Positions 18,527-27,631 of a DNA stretch of 64,000 nt are shown piece by piece. Each line of letters starts with the position of its first letter. Position 1 is the first letter of the stretch. Under the pieces are notes generated by a model. That model was given only the letters and a program-made list of their open reading frames with translations, ran no database searches and was not told the origin of the DNA. The DNA lies in NCBI RefSeq assembly GCF_900110245.1, contig NZ_FOCZ01000010.1:186001-250000 (forward strand), read 5' to 3'. A program made the translations under genes and the position numbers. The stretch comes from Niastella yeongjuensis. Lineage in GTDB: Bacteria > Bacteroidota > Bacteroidia > Chitinophagales > Chitinophagaceae.

Positions 18527-18534
18527 TACTTTTG
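18527..18534 (+). promoter_or_regulatory. TAnnTTTG -7 box of the 2-oxoacid dehydrogenase gene
   Basis: TACTTTTG matches the consensus exactly and lies only 10 bp before ATG 18545, implying a leader of a few nucleotides. This rules out the earlier in-frame start at 18449. Confidence 0.6.
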
Positions 18535-18544
18535 CCGGTTATCT

Positions 18545-20611
18545 ATGATGCACACCGATACATTATTGAAGGCTTACCGGCTCATGTGTACCGCAAAAGC
18601 CATGGCCGATACCTATGAAGCAAACCGCGCCATTTGCAAATACGTTCATTCAACGTCACGAGGCCATGAAGCCATTCAATTGGCTGCCGCCTTTCAATTA
18701 CTCCCCTGTGACTATATAAGCCCGTATTACCGGGATGAGAGCATTCTGCTGGGTTTGGGCTTTTCTCCCTACCAGTTAATGCTGCAGCTGCTGGCCAAAC
18801 GCGACGATATCTTTACCGGCGGCCGCGAATACTATTCCCACCCCAACTACCGCGGTACCGATAAACCCACTATTATACACCAGAGCAGCGCTACCGGTAT
18901 GCAGGCCATCCCCACCACCGGCGTTGCACAGGGTATCAATTACCTGGAACAGATCAATTCCCATAAATTAATAAAAGGCCCCAATGGCGAATTACCCGTG
19001 GTAATTTGTTCACTGGGCGATGCCAGTGTAACAGAAGGCGAGGTGAGCGAAGCATTCCAGTTTGCAATTCTGAAAAAACTGCCCGTGATTTACCTGGTAC
19101 AGGATAACAACTGGGGCATAAGCGCAACCTCGGAAGAAGTACGTGTTATGGATGCTTATGATTATGCAGCTGGCTTTCCCGGCCTCGACCGGGTACGAAT
19201 CGATGGCAGCAATTTTGAAGAAAGTTTCGATACCATGCACCGTGTGGTGCAATACGTTCGCCAGCATAGAACACCTTACCTGGTGCAGGCCAAAGTACCG
19301 TTATTGGGCCACCATACCAGCGGTGTGCGCAGGGAGTTTTACCGCACCCCGGAAGACCTGGAAAATCATGCAGTGAGTGATCCCCTGCCCAAATTAAGGT
19401 TGCGTTTATTACAGTTTGGCATCGACTCCCAGCAATTACAAAACATAGAAAAAGAAGCGTGGACAGCCGTAAACGAGCAGTTTCAACAGGCGGCTGAAGC
19501 ACCAGATCCAGATACGGCCACTGTAACAGACCATGTTTTTGTACCAACACCTGTTACTGAAGAAAAAGGACAACGGCAACCGGCCGGTAATGAAAAGATC
19601 ATTATGGTGGATGCAGCCCTGTTTGCCATCAGGGAAATAATGGAAGATTACCCCGAAGCCTTATTGTACGGCCAGGATGTGGGCCGGCGCCTGGGTGGTG
19701 TTTTTCGCGAGGCGGCCACACTGGCGGAAAAATTCAGCGATACCCGCGTTTTCAATACTGCTATTCAGGAGGCTTACATCATCGGTTCAACCGTGGGCAT
19801 GAGCGCCGTAGGCGTAAAACCAATCGTGGAAGTACAATTCGCCGATTATATCTATCCCGGCTTTAATCAGTTAGTAACAGAGATCTCTAAATCGAGCTAC
19901 CTGAGCTGTGGTAAATTTCCTGTTTCAACAGTAATACGCGTGCCTATTGGCGCTTATGGCGGCGGTGGGCCCTATCACAGCGGCAGTGTTGAAACAACGT
20001 TGTTATCTGTCAAAGGAATTAAAGTTGTATATCCCTCCAATGCGGCAGATATGAAAGGGTTGATGAAGGCCGCATTCCTGGATCCCAATCCGGTAGTAAT
20101 GTTGGAACATAAAGGATTATACTGGAGCAAAGTGCCGGGAACCGAAGATGCAAAAACAATTGAGCCGTCCCGGGATTATGTGTTGCCATTAGGGAAAGCA
20201 GCAGTGGTTATAGCTGCGGATGAAGTGAACGTTACTAACGGTGAATCCTGTTGTGTAATAACTTATGGCATGGGTGTGTACTGGGCAAAGGCTGCTGCGA
20301 AGCATTTCCCGGGCCAGGTGGATGTGATTGATTTGCGTACGTTGTACCCACTTGATGAAAATCTCATTTTCGAAAGGGTAAAAAAACATGGTAAATGTTT
20401 GGTAGTTACTGAAGAACAGCAGAACAACTCCTTTGCGGAAGCACTGGCCGGAAGAATTTCCTATACCTGTTTTCAATGGCTTGACGCACCTGTTACCGTT
20501 ATGGGCGCATTAAATGTTCCGGCAGTGCCGATGAATATGCAATTGGAACAAGCCATGTTACCTAATGGTGAAAAAGTGGCTGCAAAAATTAAACAGTTAT
20601 TACTCTCGTAA
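18545..20611 (+). CDS. Fused alpha/beta E1 component, 2-oxoacid (branched-chain type) dehydrogenase
   Basis: 688 aa from ATG 18545 (MMHTDTLL). The N-terminal half (about 1-330) is a thiamine-diphosphate E1-alpha: STSRGHEAIQ, YYRDESILLGLG, GDASVTEGEVSEAFQF (TPP/Mg motif GD...N), VQDNNWGIS. A ~30-residue Pro/Thr-rich linker leads to E1-beta (about 360-688): DVGRRLGGVFREA, FNTAIQEAYIIGSTVGM, VEVQFADYIYPGFNQL, GPYHSGSVE. The enzyme decarboxylates 2-oxo acids and passes the acyl group to a lipoyl E2, for branched-chain acyl-CoA formation. Fused E1 is common in Bacteroidota. No E2 or E3 gene lies in this window. Confidence 0.95.
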   Translation: MMHTDTLLKAYRLMCTAKAMADTYEANRAICKYVHSTSRGHEAIQLAAAFQLLPCDYISPYYRDESILLGLGFSPYQLMLQLLAKRDDIFTGGREYYSHPNYRGTDKPTIIHQSSATGMQAIPTTGVAQGINYLEQINSHKLIKGPNGELPVVICSLGDASVTEGEVSEAFQFAILKKLPVIYLVQDNNWGISATSEEVRVMDAYDYAAGFPGLDRVRIDGSNFEESFDTMHRVVQYVRQHRTPYLVQAKVPLLGHHTSGVRREFYRTPEDLENHAVSDPLPKLRLRLLQFGIDSQQLQNIEKEAWTAVNEQFQQAAEAPDPDTATVTDHVFVPTPVTEEKGQRQPAGNEKIIMVDAALFAIREIMEDYPEALLYGQDVGRRLGGVFREAATLAEKFSDTRVFNTAIQEAYIIGSTVGMSAVGVKPIVEVQFADYIYPGFNQLVTEISKSSYLSCGKFPVSTVIRVPIGAYGGGGPYHSGSVETTLLSVKGIKVVYPSNAADMKGLMKAAFLDPNPVVMLEHKGLYWSKVPGTEDAKTIEPSRDYVLPLGKAAVVIAADEVNVTNGESCCVITYGMGVYWAKAAAKHFPGQVDVIDLRTLYPLDENLIFERVKKHGKCLVVTEEQQNNSFAEALAGRISYTCFQWLDAPVTVMGALNVPAVPMNMQLEQAMLPNGEKVAAKIKQLLLS

Positions 20612-20748
20612 AAACGAGCAAAATATACTCTACTAGATAAATTTACTTCTTCTCTTATTCTACAAGATAAGTAGGTTGTATCGTACATCCTATCCTTCTG
20701 CCGTTTATAATATTTTAACACGGGGCGTATAATAAAAATTGTCTTATT

Positions 20749-20764
20749 TACGTAGAGTTACGTA
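20749..20764 (+). promoter_or_regulatory. Paired TACGTA palindromes, candidate operator
   Basis: TACGTA at 20749-20754 and again at 20759-20764, a 10-bp repeat (one helical turn), 21 bp before the start of the HTH/transposase-like gene. Self-regulation by that gene's product is an inference. Confidence 0.4.
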
Positions 20765-20785
20765 CTTCAAACCACCTAAGCAGCC

Positions 20786-21475
20786 ATGAAAAACAGATAT
20801 CTGAAAGGTGCCCATCTTTCCGAGCGGAAAGTTCGGGAACTTATTAAATTATTCTCAGAAGATCTGACAGCCACACAGATCGCCAACATCACGGGAATTA
20901 GCCGTATTACGGTAAATGCGTATTTCAAGCTGATTCGTACGCACATCGCAAAGTTTTGCGAGGAAAGAAATCCATTTCAATTCACCAATGGAACGGCCAT
21001 TTATCTTGCGTCGGAAAATGGGGGTATTGCCAGCAATGGCGATGCCGCTAAGAAATCGTTTTACGGCATATTTAAAAACGATGAAACCATTTACACCGAC
21101 AAAATTGCCAACATCGATTCGGAATGGATGTACGATTGGTTAAAAGGAAAAACGGAAGGCGAACGCGACATTGTTGAAAAACATCGCCTGCACATGTACA
21201 ACGGCATTGCCGATTTTAACAGTATTCGCCTGTACCGTACCAACGATTCGGTATCAGGGGTAATCCGCGGCAAATCGAACATCGATGAAATTGATCTGTT
21301 CTGGGGCATGCTGAAATCGCGGTTGATAAAATTCCGCGGTTTAAACAGCGGCACCCTGCACCTGCACGTAAAAGAAACGGAGTTCAGGTACAACTACAGG
21401 GAAAACGATTTATTTGAGCTGCTGATGGAAATTTTGCACAAACGTCCGTTGCATTATTCAAAAGCAGTAAGATAA
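20786..21475 (+). CDS. IS1595/ISXO2-like transposase homologue, probably catalytically dead
   Basis: 229 aa. Residues 10-60 form a helix-turn-helix like that at the N-terminus of this group (LTATQIANITGISRITVNAY). The C-terminal 60 residues match the end of ISXO2-type transposases: LFWGMLKSRLIKFRGL, then HVKETEFRYNYRENDLFELL. In active members the motif before FWG is usually IN-x-IENFWG; here it is IDEIDLFWG, and I cannot find the first catalytic Asp segment (VEIDES-like) or a clear second Asp. I see no terminal inverted repeats or target duplication, and it has its own terminator. It could be a domesticated DNA-binding protein or an old remnant without frame damage. Confidence 0.6.
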   Translation: MKNRYLKGAHLSERKVRELIKLFSEDLTATQIANITGISRITVNAYFKLIRTHIAKFCEERNPFQFTNGTAIYLASENGGIASNGDAAKKSFYGIFKNDETIYTDKIANIDSEWMYDWLKGKTEGERDIVEKHRLHMYNGIADFNSIRLYRTNDSVSGVIRGKSNIDEIDLFWGMLKSRLIKFRGLNSGTLHLHVKETEFRYNYRENDLFELLMEILHKRPLHYSKAVR

Positions 21476-21605
21476 TTGCGGTAGCCCCTGATCAGACGGG
21501 GCGCCGCGAGGACTTTCTCCGGGGATTTTTTTCTATAGCCTATCGCAACTCATCCCTGGAGCATATAAAACCAGTTGCGGTAATAGAATTTTTCTCATGT
21601 GACTC

Positions 21606-21638
21606 GCGGGTAGTGTCTACTACCCGCTCTTTTTATTT
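21606..21638 (+). terminator. Terminator upstream of the CDF transporter gene
   Basis: A perfect 9-bp stem GCGGGTAGT/ACTACCCGC (21606-21614 with 21619-21627), GTCT loop and TCTTTTTATTTT. It ends the transcript of the transposase-like gene. An additional GC-rich hairpin lies at 21478-21507. Confidence 0.88.
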
Positions 21639-21643
21639 TCCTG

Positions 21644-21651
21644 TAACTTTG
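21644..21651 (+). promoter_or_regulatory. TAnnTTTG -7 box almost touching the CDF start codon
   Basis: TAACTTTG matches the consensus exactly and ends 4 bp before ATG 21656. A transcript started ~7 bp downstream would be leaderless at this ATG. Confidence 0.5.
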
Positions 21652-21655
21652 GGCA

Positions 21656-22606
21656 ATGGCGCACGATCATTCACACCATGACCACTCCCATGCCGTATCG
21701 TTCAATAAAGAAAGCCTGAAGGCCTTTCAGCTGGGTATTGGCCTCAATATAGTGTTTGTGGCGGTGGAAATAGGGGCTGGCCTCACCTATAAATCCATGT
21801 CGCTGTTGAGCGATGCCGGGCATAACCTGGCAGATGTTGCCAGCCTGCTGCTTTCCTACATTGCCTTTAAACTCGCCCACAAACAGGCTACCATCCGGTA
21901 TACTTACGGATTTAAGAAAACAACCGTATTAGCGGCCTTTTTAAACGCCCTGCTGCTGCTACTGGCAATTGGAATGCTGGGGTACGAATCGGTACTTCGC
22001 CTGCAGTCGCCGCCCGTTGTAGAGGGTAGTGGCATTGCCTGGGTGGCTGCACTGGGTATTGTAGTGAACGGCGTATCTGCGCTGCTTTTTTTCAGGCATA
22101 AAGACACCGACCTGAATGTAAAAGGCGCCTACTGGCATCTGCTGGCCGATGCCCTGGTTTCGGTAGGCGTGGTTATTGGCGGAATTGTAATTTCCTACAC
22201 CGGTTGGTACTGGTTAGATCCTGTGATTGGACTGGCGATCATGATCATCATATTGATCGGCACCTGGTCGTTACTAACCGATAGCTTTAATATGTCGGTA
22301 GATGGCGTGCCCGCAGGCATTGAGCTGGATGAAATAAGCCGTGTTATCTTATCTGTTGGGTATATCGTGAACGTACACCACATTCACATTTGGCCAATAA
22401 GCACCACCGAGAACGCGCTCACCGCCCATGTGATCATCGATGACGGCCTGCCTTTCGATGAAAAATTAAAAGTGATCCAACAGCTCAAACATGAGTTGAT
22501 GCATCACAACATTCACCACAGTACTATTGAACTGGAATCGAAAACCATACATTGCCCCGATGAGAACGAACGGTTGGAACAACAGGCGCAACAACACTTA
22601 CATTAA
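21656..22606 (+). CDS. Cation diffusion facilitator (CzcD/ZitB-type) metal exporter
   Basis: 316 aa inner-membrane antiporter that exports Zn2+ or related divalent metals. The N-terminus is a His-rich metal lure (HDHSHHDHSH). Six hydrophobic segments span about 28-205. The metal site motifs are LLSDAGHNLAD (TM2, HxxxD type) and HLLADALVSVG (TM5). The cytosolic C-terminal domain (about 210-300) carries HHIHIWPIS and ends in His-containing motifs. The final 4 bp overlap the convergent beta-lactamase-like gene. Confidence 0.96.
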   Translation: MAHDHSHHDHSHAVSFNKESLKAFQLGIGLNIVFVAVEIGAGLTYKSMSLLSDAGHNLADVASLLLSYIAFKLAHKQATIRYTYGFKKTTVLAAFLNALLLLLAIGMLGYESVLRLQSPPVVEGSGIAWVAALGIVVNGVSALLFFRHKDTDLNVKGAYWHLLADALVSVGVVIGGIVISYTGWYWLDPVIGLAIMIIILIGTWSLLTDSFNMSVDGVPAGIELDEISRVILSVGYIVNVHHIHIWPISTTENALTAHVIIDDGLPFDEKLKVIQQLKHELMHHNIHHSTIELESKTIHCPDENERLEQQAQQHLH

Positions 22607-23508
22607 GATTCCCTGGGAGTGATCACATAGTTGTAGATCATTTCCGATACTTCTGCCATTGCTTTTTTAGCGTTGGCTTCGTTCTGCAGGTTTTTTGATA
22701 AGATCACCAGTACGTATTTTTTTCCATTGGGCAGAAACACGATTCCTGAGTCGTGTAGAACGTGGGAGATATTCCCCGTTTTGTGTGCCACCTTAACATC
22801 TTTTGGTAAGCGGGCAGGAATGATGTCGTTGAATTCCTGGTTTAATAAGATTTTAATCATCGCCTGTGAAGAAGCGTTGTCTACTATTTCACCCTGCGCC
22901 ATCTTTTCATAGATCACCAGCAGATCGTTTGCAGTGGTAACATTATTCAAACCTTTATCGAATGCTTTTGAATCTTCCACACCCCGCAGCACCTGTATTT
23001 TATCAGCACCCAGCTGCCGCATGGTTTGTGTAACATTATGTGCGTTTACCAGTTCTATTACCATATTGGTGGCCAGGTTGCTGCTTCTGATGATCATGTC
23101 ATATACCAGGTTATACAGCGAATATTTTTCACCCAGGTGCTGGTACAGCGTTGTGTCACTGTCGTCATGGGCATTCAGACTGAACGCACTGTTGTCGACT
23201 ATACTGCTGAATAAATTTTTAAGTGCAAAGGAATCGTTCAATGAGAACCTGCCTGCTGCAGCCTGTTTGTATACTTCAATCATAACAGGCGTTTTCATGG
23301 TACTGGCCGCATGAAAAAAATCCTGGTCATTAAGCAACAACATTTCTCCAGTAGAAAGGTCTTTGAACGCCACAGCAAAATTACCCGGTTGTTCAGCCAG
23401 TTTGGAACTGATCTGATCTTTGAGTTTATCTATTGACATACGATTGGTGCAGGCGCAAAACAGGAACAGGCTGCCAAGCAATAAGAAAGTTTTGGGATAA
23501 TAGGTCAT
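22603..23508 (-). CDS. Class A beta-lactamase-related serine hydrolase lipoprotein
   Basis: 301 aa with a lipoprotein-type signal (LFLFCACTN; Cys18 or Cys20). Penicillin-recognising enzyme motifs are all visible: nucleophile STMK at 69-72, SSN at 142-144 (the SDN position), and HKTG at 242-245. I do not see a clear omega-loop E-x-x-L-N motif of class A beta-lactamases, so it may be a DD-peptidase-like or other serine hydrolase rather than a resistance enzyme. Monocistronic on the minus strand, converging on the CDF gene. Confidence 0.88.
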   Translation of the reverse strand: MTYYPKTFLLLGSLFLFCACTNRMSIDKLKDQISSKLAEQPGNFAVAFKDLSTGEMLLLNDQDFFHAASTMKTPVMIEVYKQAAAGRFSLNDSFALKNLFSSIVDNSAFSLNAHDDSDTTLYQHLGEKYSLYNLVYDMIIRSSNLATNMVIELVNAHNVTQTMRQLGADKIQVLRGVEDSKAFDKGLNNVTTANDLLVIYEKMAQGEIVDNASSQAMIKILLNQEFNDIIPARLPKDVKVAHKTGNISHVLHDSGIVFLPNGKKYVLVILSKNLQNEANAKKAMAEVSEMIYNYVITPRES

Positions 23509-23602
23509 AACCGGTAGTTATTGAACCGAAGATAATAGAAAATGTGAAAAAAAACTTACCTTGAACAGGACGTAGGCTATCACATTTCAGAAACTAATCT
23601 CA

Positions 23603-24016
23603 ATGCTTCAAAATCAACTGCTGTTTTTGGTGGATGACGACCTGGATGATCATGAAATATTTAAATCAGCGCTGGAAAAGGTTGATTCAGCCATTCAATT
23701 ATTGGCGGCTACCAATGGTTTAGAGGCCCTGACCATGCTCTCAATTGCCAACAAATTGCCCGACTATATTTTTGTCGACCTCAATATGCCCCGCATGGGT
23801 GGTTTGCAATTTCTAAAAGAAATAAAACAAACCCACCACCTCAAAGACGTTCCGGTAATCATTTACACCACCAGTTCAAACCCGGTAGATATTCTCAGAA
23901 CAAAAGAATTGGGCGCGGTAACGTTTATTACAAAACCATCCCGGTTTTCAGAACTCTGCAGTTTTTTGCGGTCGTTGATCAATGGTCAGTCAACAGCCAC
24001 TATACAAACACTATAA
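23603..24016 (+). CDS. Single-domain CheY-like response regulator
   Basis: 137 aa receiver with no output domain. Acidic pocket Asp11-Asp13 (VDDDLDDHE), phospho-acceptor Asp59 (FVDLNMPRMGG), switch Thr89/90 and Lys111 in FITKPS. This sub-type, often called the Rcp1-like group, is commonly linked to phytochrome or hybrid kinases. No kinase is adjacent; the nearest is at 31-32.7 kb. The 3' end overlaps the convergent nucleoside phosphorylase by 6 bp. Confidence 0.94.
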   Translation: MLQNQLLFLVDDDLDDHEIFKSALEKVDSAIQLLAATNGLEALTMLSIANKLPDYIFVDLNMPRMGGLQFLKEIKQTHHLKDVPVIIYTTSSNPVDILRTKELGAVTFITKPSRFSELCSFLRSLINGQSTATIQTL

Positions 24017-24832
24017 TTGTTCAATAACGCTTTTGAATACGGAACTCAGTTTTACGTCGGCTTTGGCGGCCACAGCAATTATTTCATCGATATTCACGGC
24101 ATGCAGGTTGTCGGGATCACATTCGTCGGTGATCACACTAACGGCTGCACAGGACAGTCCGATCTGATTGGCAACAATAACTTCTGGTACCGTGCTCATA
24201 CCTACCATATCAGCGCCGATCACGCGAAGAAAACGGTATTCAGCCCTTGTTTCCAGGTTAGGCCCGGGCACGGCCACATAAATGCCCTGTTTCAGTGGAA
24301 CTGCCAGGTCAAGCGCCGTTTTAATAAATACTTTGTTTAAACGGAGGTCATAAGGCTGGCTCATGTCTGGGAACCGGGGCCCCAGACCGGGTTCGTTTAC
24401 GCCGCGCAGGGGATTTTCAGGTTGCAGGTTAATATGGTCGGTCAGTAACACAAGATCGCCCTTTTTGTACTCGGGGTTCATGCCGCCGGCAGCATTGCTC
24501 AACAACAGGCTGGTTACACCTAATGCCTGGAAGACCCTTACCGGAAAAGTGATCTGTTGCATGCTATAACCTTCATAATAGTGAAAGCGGCCCTGCATGA
24601 TCAGTATTTTTTTATCGCCAAGGCTGGCGAGGCTGAGTTTACCTTTGTGCGATTCAACAGTAGAGGTGGGAAAATGCGGGATCTCATTGTAAGAAATTTG
24701 CCGGATCACTTCAACCCGGTCAATAAAAGAACCCAGGCCGGTGCCCAAAACAATAGCGGTGGAAGCGCCGGTGAATCCTTTCTCTTCTAAAAACTGGGCT
24801 GTTTGTTTAATTTTTTCAATGATTTGGTTCAT
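24011..24832 (-). CDS. Purine nucleoside phosphorylase, type I (trimeric)
   Basis: 273 aa from ATG 24832 (MNQIIEKIKQTAQFL); the ORF extends to 24865, but this start gives the normal family length. It cleaves inosine/guanosine with phosphate to base and ribose 1-phosphate. Visible: GTGLGSFIDRV phosphate-site loop, the IMQGRFHYYEGY segment with the conserved HYYEGY, LLLSNAAGGMNP, MVGMSTVPEVIVA (base-site Met/Glu region) and VSVITDECDP. Monocistronic on the minus strand. Confidence 0.96.
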   Translation of the reverse strand: MNQIIEKIKQTAQFLEEKGFTGASTAIVLGTGLGSFIDRVEVIRQISYNEIPHFPTSTVESHKGKLSLASLGDKKILIMQGRFHYYEGYSMQQITFPVRVFQALGVTSLLLSNAAGGMNPEYKKGDLVLLTDHINLQPENPLRGVNEPGLGPRFPDMSQPYDLRLNKVFIKTALDLAVPLKQGIYVAVPGPNLETRAEYRFLRVIGADMVGMSTVPEVIVANQIGLSCAAVSVITDECDPDNLHAVNIDEIIAVAAKADVKLSSVFKSVIEQL

Positions 24833-24905
24833 CCCGTGATTTTTTTTCAAAATAAAGTAATCCAATGGTTATTTACTAGCATTTGAATATTTTTATTCAA
24901 TAGTG

Positions 24906-24922
24906 TATTCTTTTTCAGAATA
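24906..24922. promoter_or_regulatory. Inverted repeat upstream of the sulfatase operon
   Basis: TATTCT-TTTTC-AGAATA, two perfect 6-bp arms with a 5-bp spacer, 52 bp before the sulfatase start. It could be an operator; no regulator is proven. Confidence 0.3.
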
Positions 24923-24974
24923 TGATCTGTATTGTTAATTCTATTAATTTAGTGGAGTAATAACAGATCAATCA

Positions 24975-26426
24975 ATGCCAATGAAAATGAACAAATCATT
25001 TGTTAAGATCGCCTTCTCTGTTTTAAGTGTATTGTTCCTGTGCCAGCAAAGCGATGCCCAACAGGCAAAGACAGCCAAACCCAATATTATTTTCATCCTT
25101 GCAGATGACCTGGGCTATGGCGATCTGGGTTGTTATGGACAAAAGCTGATACAAACGCCGCATTTGGATGCCATGGCTAAACAAGGCACGCGGTTTACGC
25201 AGTTTTATGCCGGCACAGCCGTATGTGCACCCTCCCGTTCATCTTTTCTTACTGGTCAACATACAGGGCATACCCCCATTCGGGGCAATAAAGGAGTGCA
25301 ACCGGAAGGACAATGGCCCATACCCGATACGGCCGTTACCATTGCAGAAGTAATGAAGCAGGCAGGTTATGCCACCGGCGATTTTGGAAAATGGGGGCTG
25401 GGCCCGGTAGCCTCCTCAGGCGATCCAATTAAACAGGGATTCGATGCATTCTATGGATACAATTGCCAGTCGCTGGCACATGATTATTACCCTGATCATT
25501 TATGGGAAAACGATACGCGGGTTGACTTCGCCGCCAATACACCAGATCAGCCAACTGATTACTCGGCAGACTTAATACACCAGAAAGCGCTGCAGTTTAT
25601 TGATCAGCATAAAAGCAATCCATTTTTTGTATTTCTCTCTTATACCCTGCCACACGCTGCCTTACAGGTGCCCAACGACAGTTTATTTGAGAAATACAAA
25701 AAGCTACTCAATGAACACTCCATTCCGGTACCCAAATGGAATGGCAAAGGCTATGCGCCACAGGCGTTTCCCCGGGCTGCTTATGCCGCTATGGTAGGCC
25801 GGCTGGATGCATATGTTGGACAGATCCTGCAAAAATTAAAAGAAGATGGTATTGATAAAAACACCCTGGTGATCTTCTCAAGTGATAATGGTCCGCATAA
25901 GGAAGGCGGCAATGATCCGGATTACTTTAACAGTAATGGCCCATTACGGGGTATTAAAAGAGACCTGTACGAAGGCGGCATGCGGGAGCCTATGATCGCC
26001 TGGTGGCCCGGTAAAATAAAAGCGGGCGGTACTTCCGATTATGTAGGCGCCTTCTGGGATCTTTTACCCACGTTTGCCGAACTGGGTCATGCCCCGAAAC
26101 CTAAAAACATCGATGGCATTTCAATTGTACCGGCCTTGCTGGGACAAAAAAATGCACCCATGCACCCCTGGTTATATTGGGAGTTTCATGAGCAGGGCGG
26201 TAAACAGGCCGTGCGAATGGGAAAATGGAAAGGCATAAAATTAAATGTAACGGAGCAGCCCAATGGACCTATAGAGTTGTATGACCTGACAACAGATGAG
26301 GGCGAGCAAAATAATGTGGCTGATAAACACCCGGATGTAGTGCAGCAGATCCGGACAATTATGCAACAGCAACACCGGGAGAGCCCGGATTTTCCTTTGT
26401 TTACAAAATCAGCAAACGCAGAATGA
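24975..26426 (+). CDS. Secreted type I sulfatase (arylsulfatase family)
   Basis: 483 aa. Signal peptide ends near 28 (QQSDAQQ); three Met codons (24975, 24981, 24987) could start it. The alkaline-phosphatase-fold core shows the metal site NIIFILADDLGYGD (Asp44/Asp45) and the formylglycine motif Cys84 in CAPSR, which must be oxidised to formylglycine. The second metal motif FSSDNGPHKEGG lies near 305. It hydrolyses sulfate esters in the periplasm or outside. Its stop overlaps the FGE-type gene as ATGA, so enzyme and activator are coupled. The operon continues with GH92, suggesting a sulfated mannose-containing glycan (inference). Confidence 0.96.
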   Translation: MPMKMNKSFVKIAFSVLSVLFLCQQSDAQQAKTAKPNIIFILADDLGYGDLGCYGQKLIQTPHLDAMAKQGTRFTQFYAGTAVCAPSRSSFLTGQHTGHTPIRGNKGVQPEGQWPIPDTAVTIAEVMKQAGYATGDFGKWGLGPVASSGDPIKQGFDAFYGYNCQSLAHDYYPDHLWENDTRVDFAANTPDQPTDYSADLIHQKALQFIDQHKSNPFFVFLSYTLPHAALQVPNDSLFEKYKKLLNEHSIPVPKWNGKGYAPQAFPRAAYAAMVGRLDAYVGQILQKLKEDGIDKNTLVIFSSDNGPHKEGGNDPDYFNSNGPLRGIKRDLYEGGMREPMIAWWPGKIKAGGTSDYVGAFWDLLPTFAELGHAPKPKNIDGISIVPALLGQKNAPMHPWLYWEFHEQGGKQAVRMGKWKGIKLNVTEQPNGPIELYDLTTDEGEQNNVADKHPDVVQQIRTIMQQQHRESPDFPLFTKSANAE

Positions 26427-27571
26427 GATTGACAGGTAAAAATAGCAGCAGCGTAATCGCCATATGTGCCGTAGCTATAGTAGCAGTAATTGCAGCATGT
26501 AACCAATCAGGCGGTAAAGTAGCGGCAAGAACAGATAGTATCCCTAAAGGCGATACTATTATGTCCTGCACCTCGAACCTGCCATCGCGTTTTGCGGCTG
26601 CCACTTCAACTGATTCAATTGTTGCCAATGGCAAAAGCTCCTATGTCGGGATGGTGAAGATCCCCGGTGGTGATTTTCAAATGGGAGCTGCAGATAAGGA
26701 AGGCAGACCGGATGAATATCCGCAGCATGCCGTACACGTAGATGGCTTTTATATGGATGCTACCGAAGTAACCAATGCGCAGTTCATGGAATTTGTAAAA
26801 GCCACCCACTATTTAACAACCGCAGAACGTACACCCGATTGGGTGGAATTACAAAAACAACTGCCGCCAGGCACACCCAAACCGGCCGACAGCCTGCTGG
26901 TGGCAGCTTCACTGGTATTTACACCGCCGGTACATGCTGTTGCATTGAATGATGTAAGCCAGTGGTGGCAATGGGTGAAAGGGGCCGACTGGAAACACCC
27001 GGAAGGGCCGGGCAGCAACTTAAAAGGAAAAGAGAATTATCCTGTAGTACAGGTTTCCTGGGACGATGCCATGGCGTACGCAAAATGGGCGGGCAAGCGA
27101 TTGCCAACAGAAGCGGAGTGGGAGTGGGCTGCCCGCGCAGGGTTAGCCAATCAAACCTATACCTGGGGCAATGAGCCTGTCGAAAAGGGACAACCGAAAG
27201 CAAACATCTGGCAGGGACATTTCCCTGATCGTAATACGGTGGCTGACGGGTTTGCGCGGGTGGCGCCGGTTAAGTCATTTGCCGCCAATGCCTATGGCTT
27301 ATATGATGTGGCCGGTAATGTATGGGAGTGGTGTTCCGATTGGTACCGCTCAGATTATTATGCCCAGGTGGCAGCAAAGAAACTGGAGAACCCCACCGGG
27401 CCTGCCGCCAGTTACGATCCTGATGAACCCACTGTTCCTAAAAGAGTGGTGCGCGGTGGTTCATTTTTGTGTCATGCATCTTATTGCGCCAGCTATCGTG
27501 TATCGGCCCGGATGAAAACTTCACCTGATACCGGTCTTGAACATACAGGCTTCCGGTGCGTAAAACAGTAG
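26423..27571 (+). CDS. Formylglycine-generating enzyme-like lipoprotein (SUMF1/FGE family)
   Basis: 382 aa with lipoprotein signal (AVIAACNQ, Cys26). The FGE-sulfatase domain occupies about 70-382: MVKIPGGDFQMGA, EVTNAQFMEFV, VSWDDAMAYAKWAGKRLPTE, YDVAGNVWEWCSDWY. The C-terminal RVVRGGSFLCHASYC contains the C-x4-C pair Cys350/Cys355 that binds copper and performs the reaction in aerobic FGE. This separates it from the many inactive family members. It most likely converts the cysteine of the co-encoded sulfatase to formylglycine after export. The start overlaps the sulfatase stop by 4 bp. Confidence 0.93.
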   Translation: MRLTGKNSSSVIAICAVAIVAVIAACNQSGGKVAARTDSIPKGDTIMSCTSNLPSRFAAATSTDSIVANGKSSYVGMVKIPGGDFQMGAADKEGRPDEYPQHAVHVDGFYMDATEVTNAQFMEFVKATHYLTTAERTPDWVELQKQLPPGTPKPADSLLVAASLVFTPPVHAVALNDVSQWWQWVKGADWKHPEGPGSNLKGKENYPVVQVSWDDAMAYAKWAGKRLPTEAEWEWAARAGLANQTYTWGNEPVEKGQPKANIWQGHFPDRNTVADGFARVAPVKSFAANAYGLYDVAGNVWEWCSDWYRSDYYAQVAAKKLENPTGPAASYDPDEPTVPKRVVRGGSFLCHASYCASYRVSARMKTSPDTGLEHTGFRCVKQ

Positions 27572-27631
27572 ATAGCAGAAAAAAATATTTGAGCAGGGCT
27601 CTTTTTAATTTTGCAAAATCGTTTTAGATGT

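Noticed and set aside
21478-21507. GC-rich hairpin as terminator of the transposase-like gene
   Set aside because: No T-run follows directly; the hairpin at 21606-21638 is the better terminator.
24017-24340. 107-codon plus-strand ORF
   Set aside because: Antisense shadow of the purine nucleoside phosphorylase gene.
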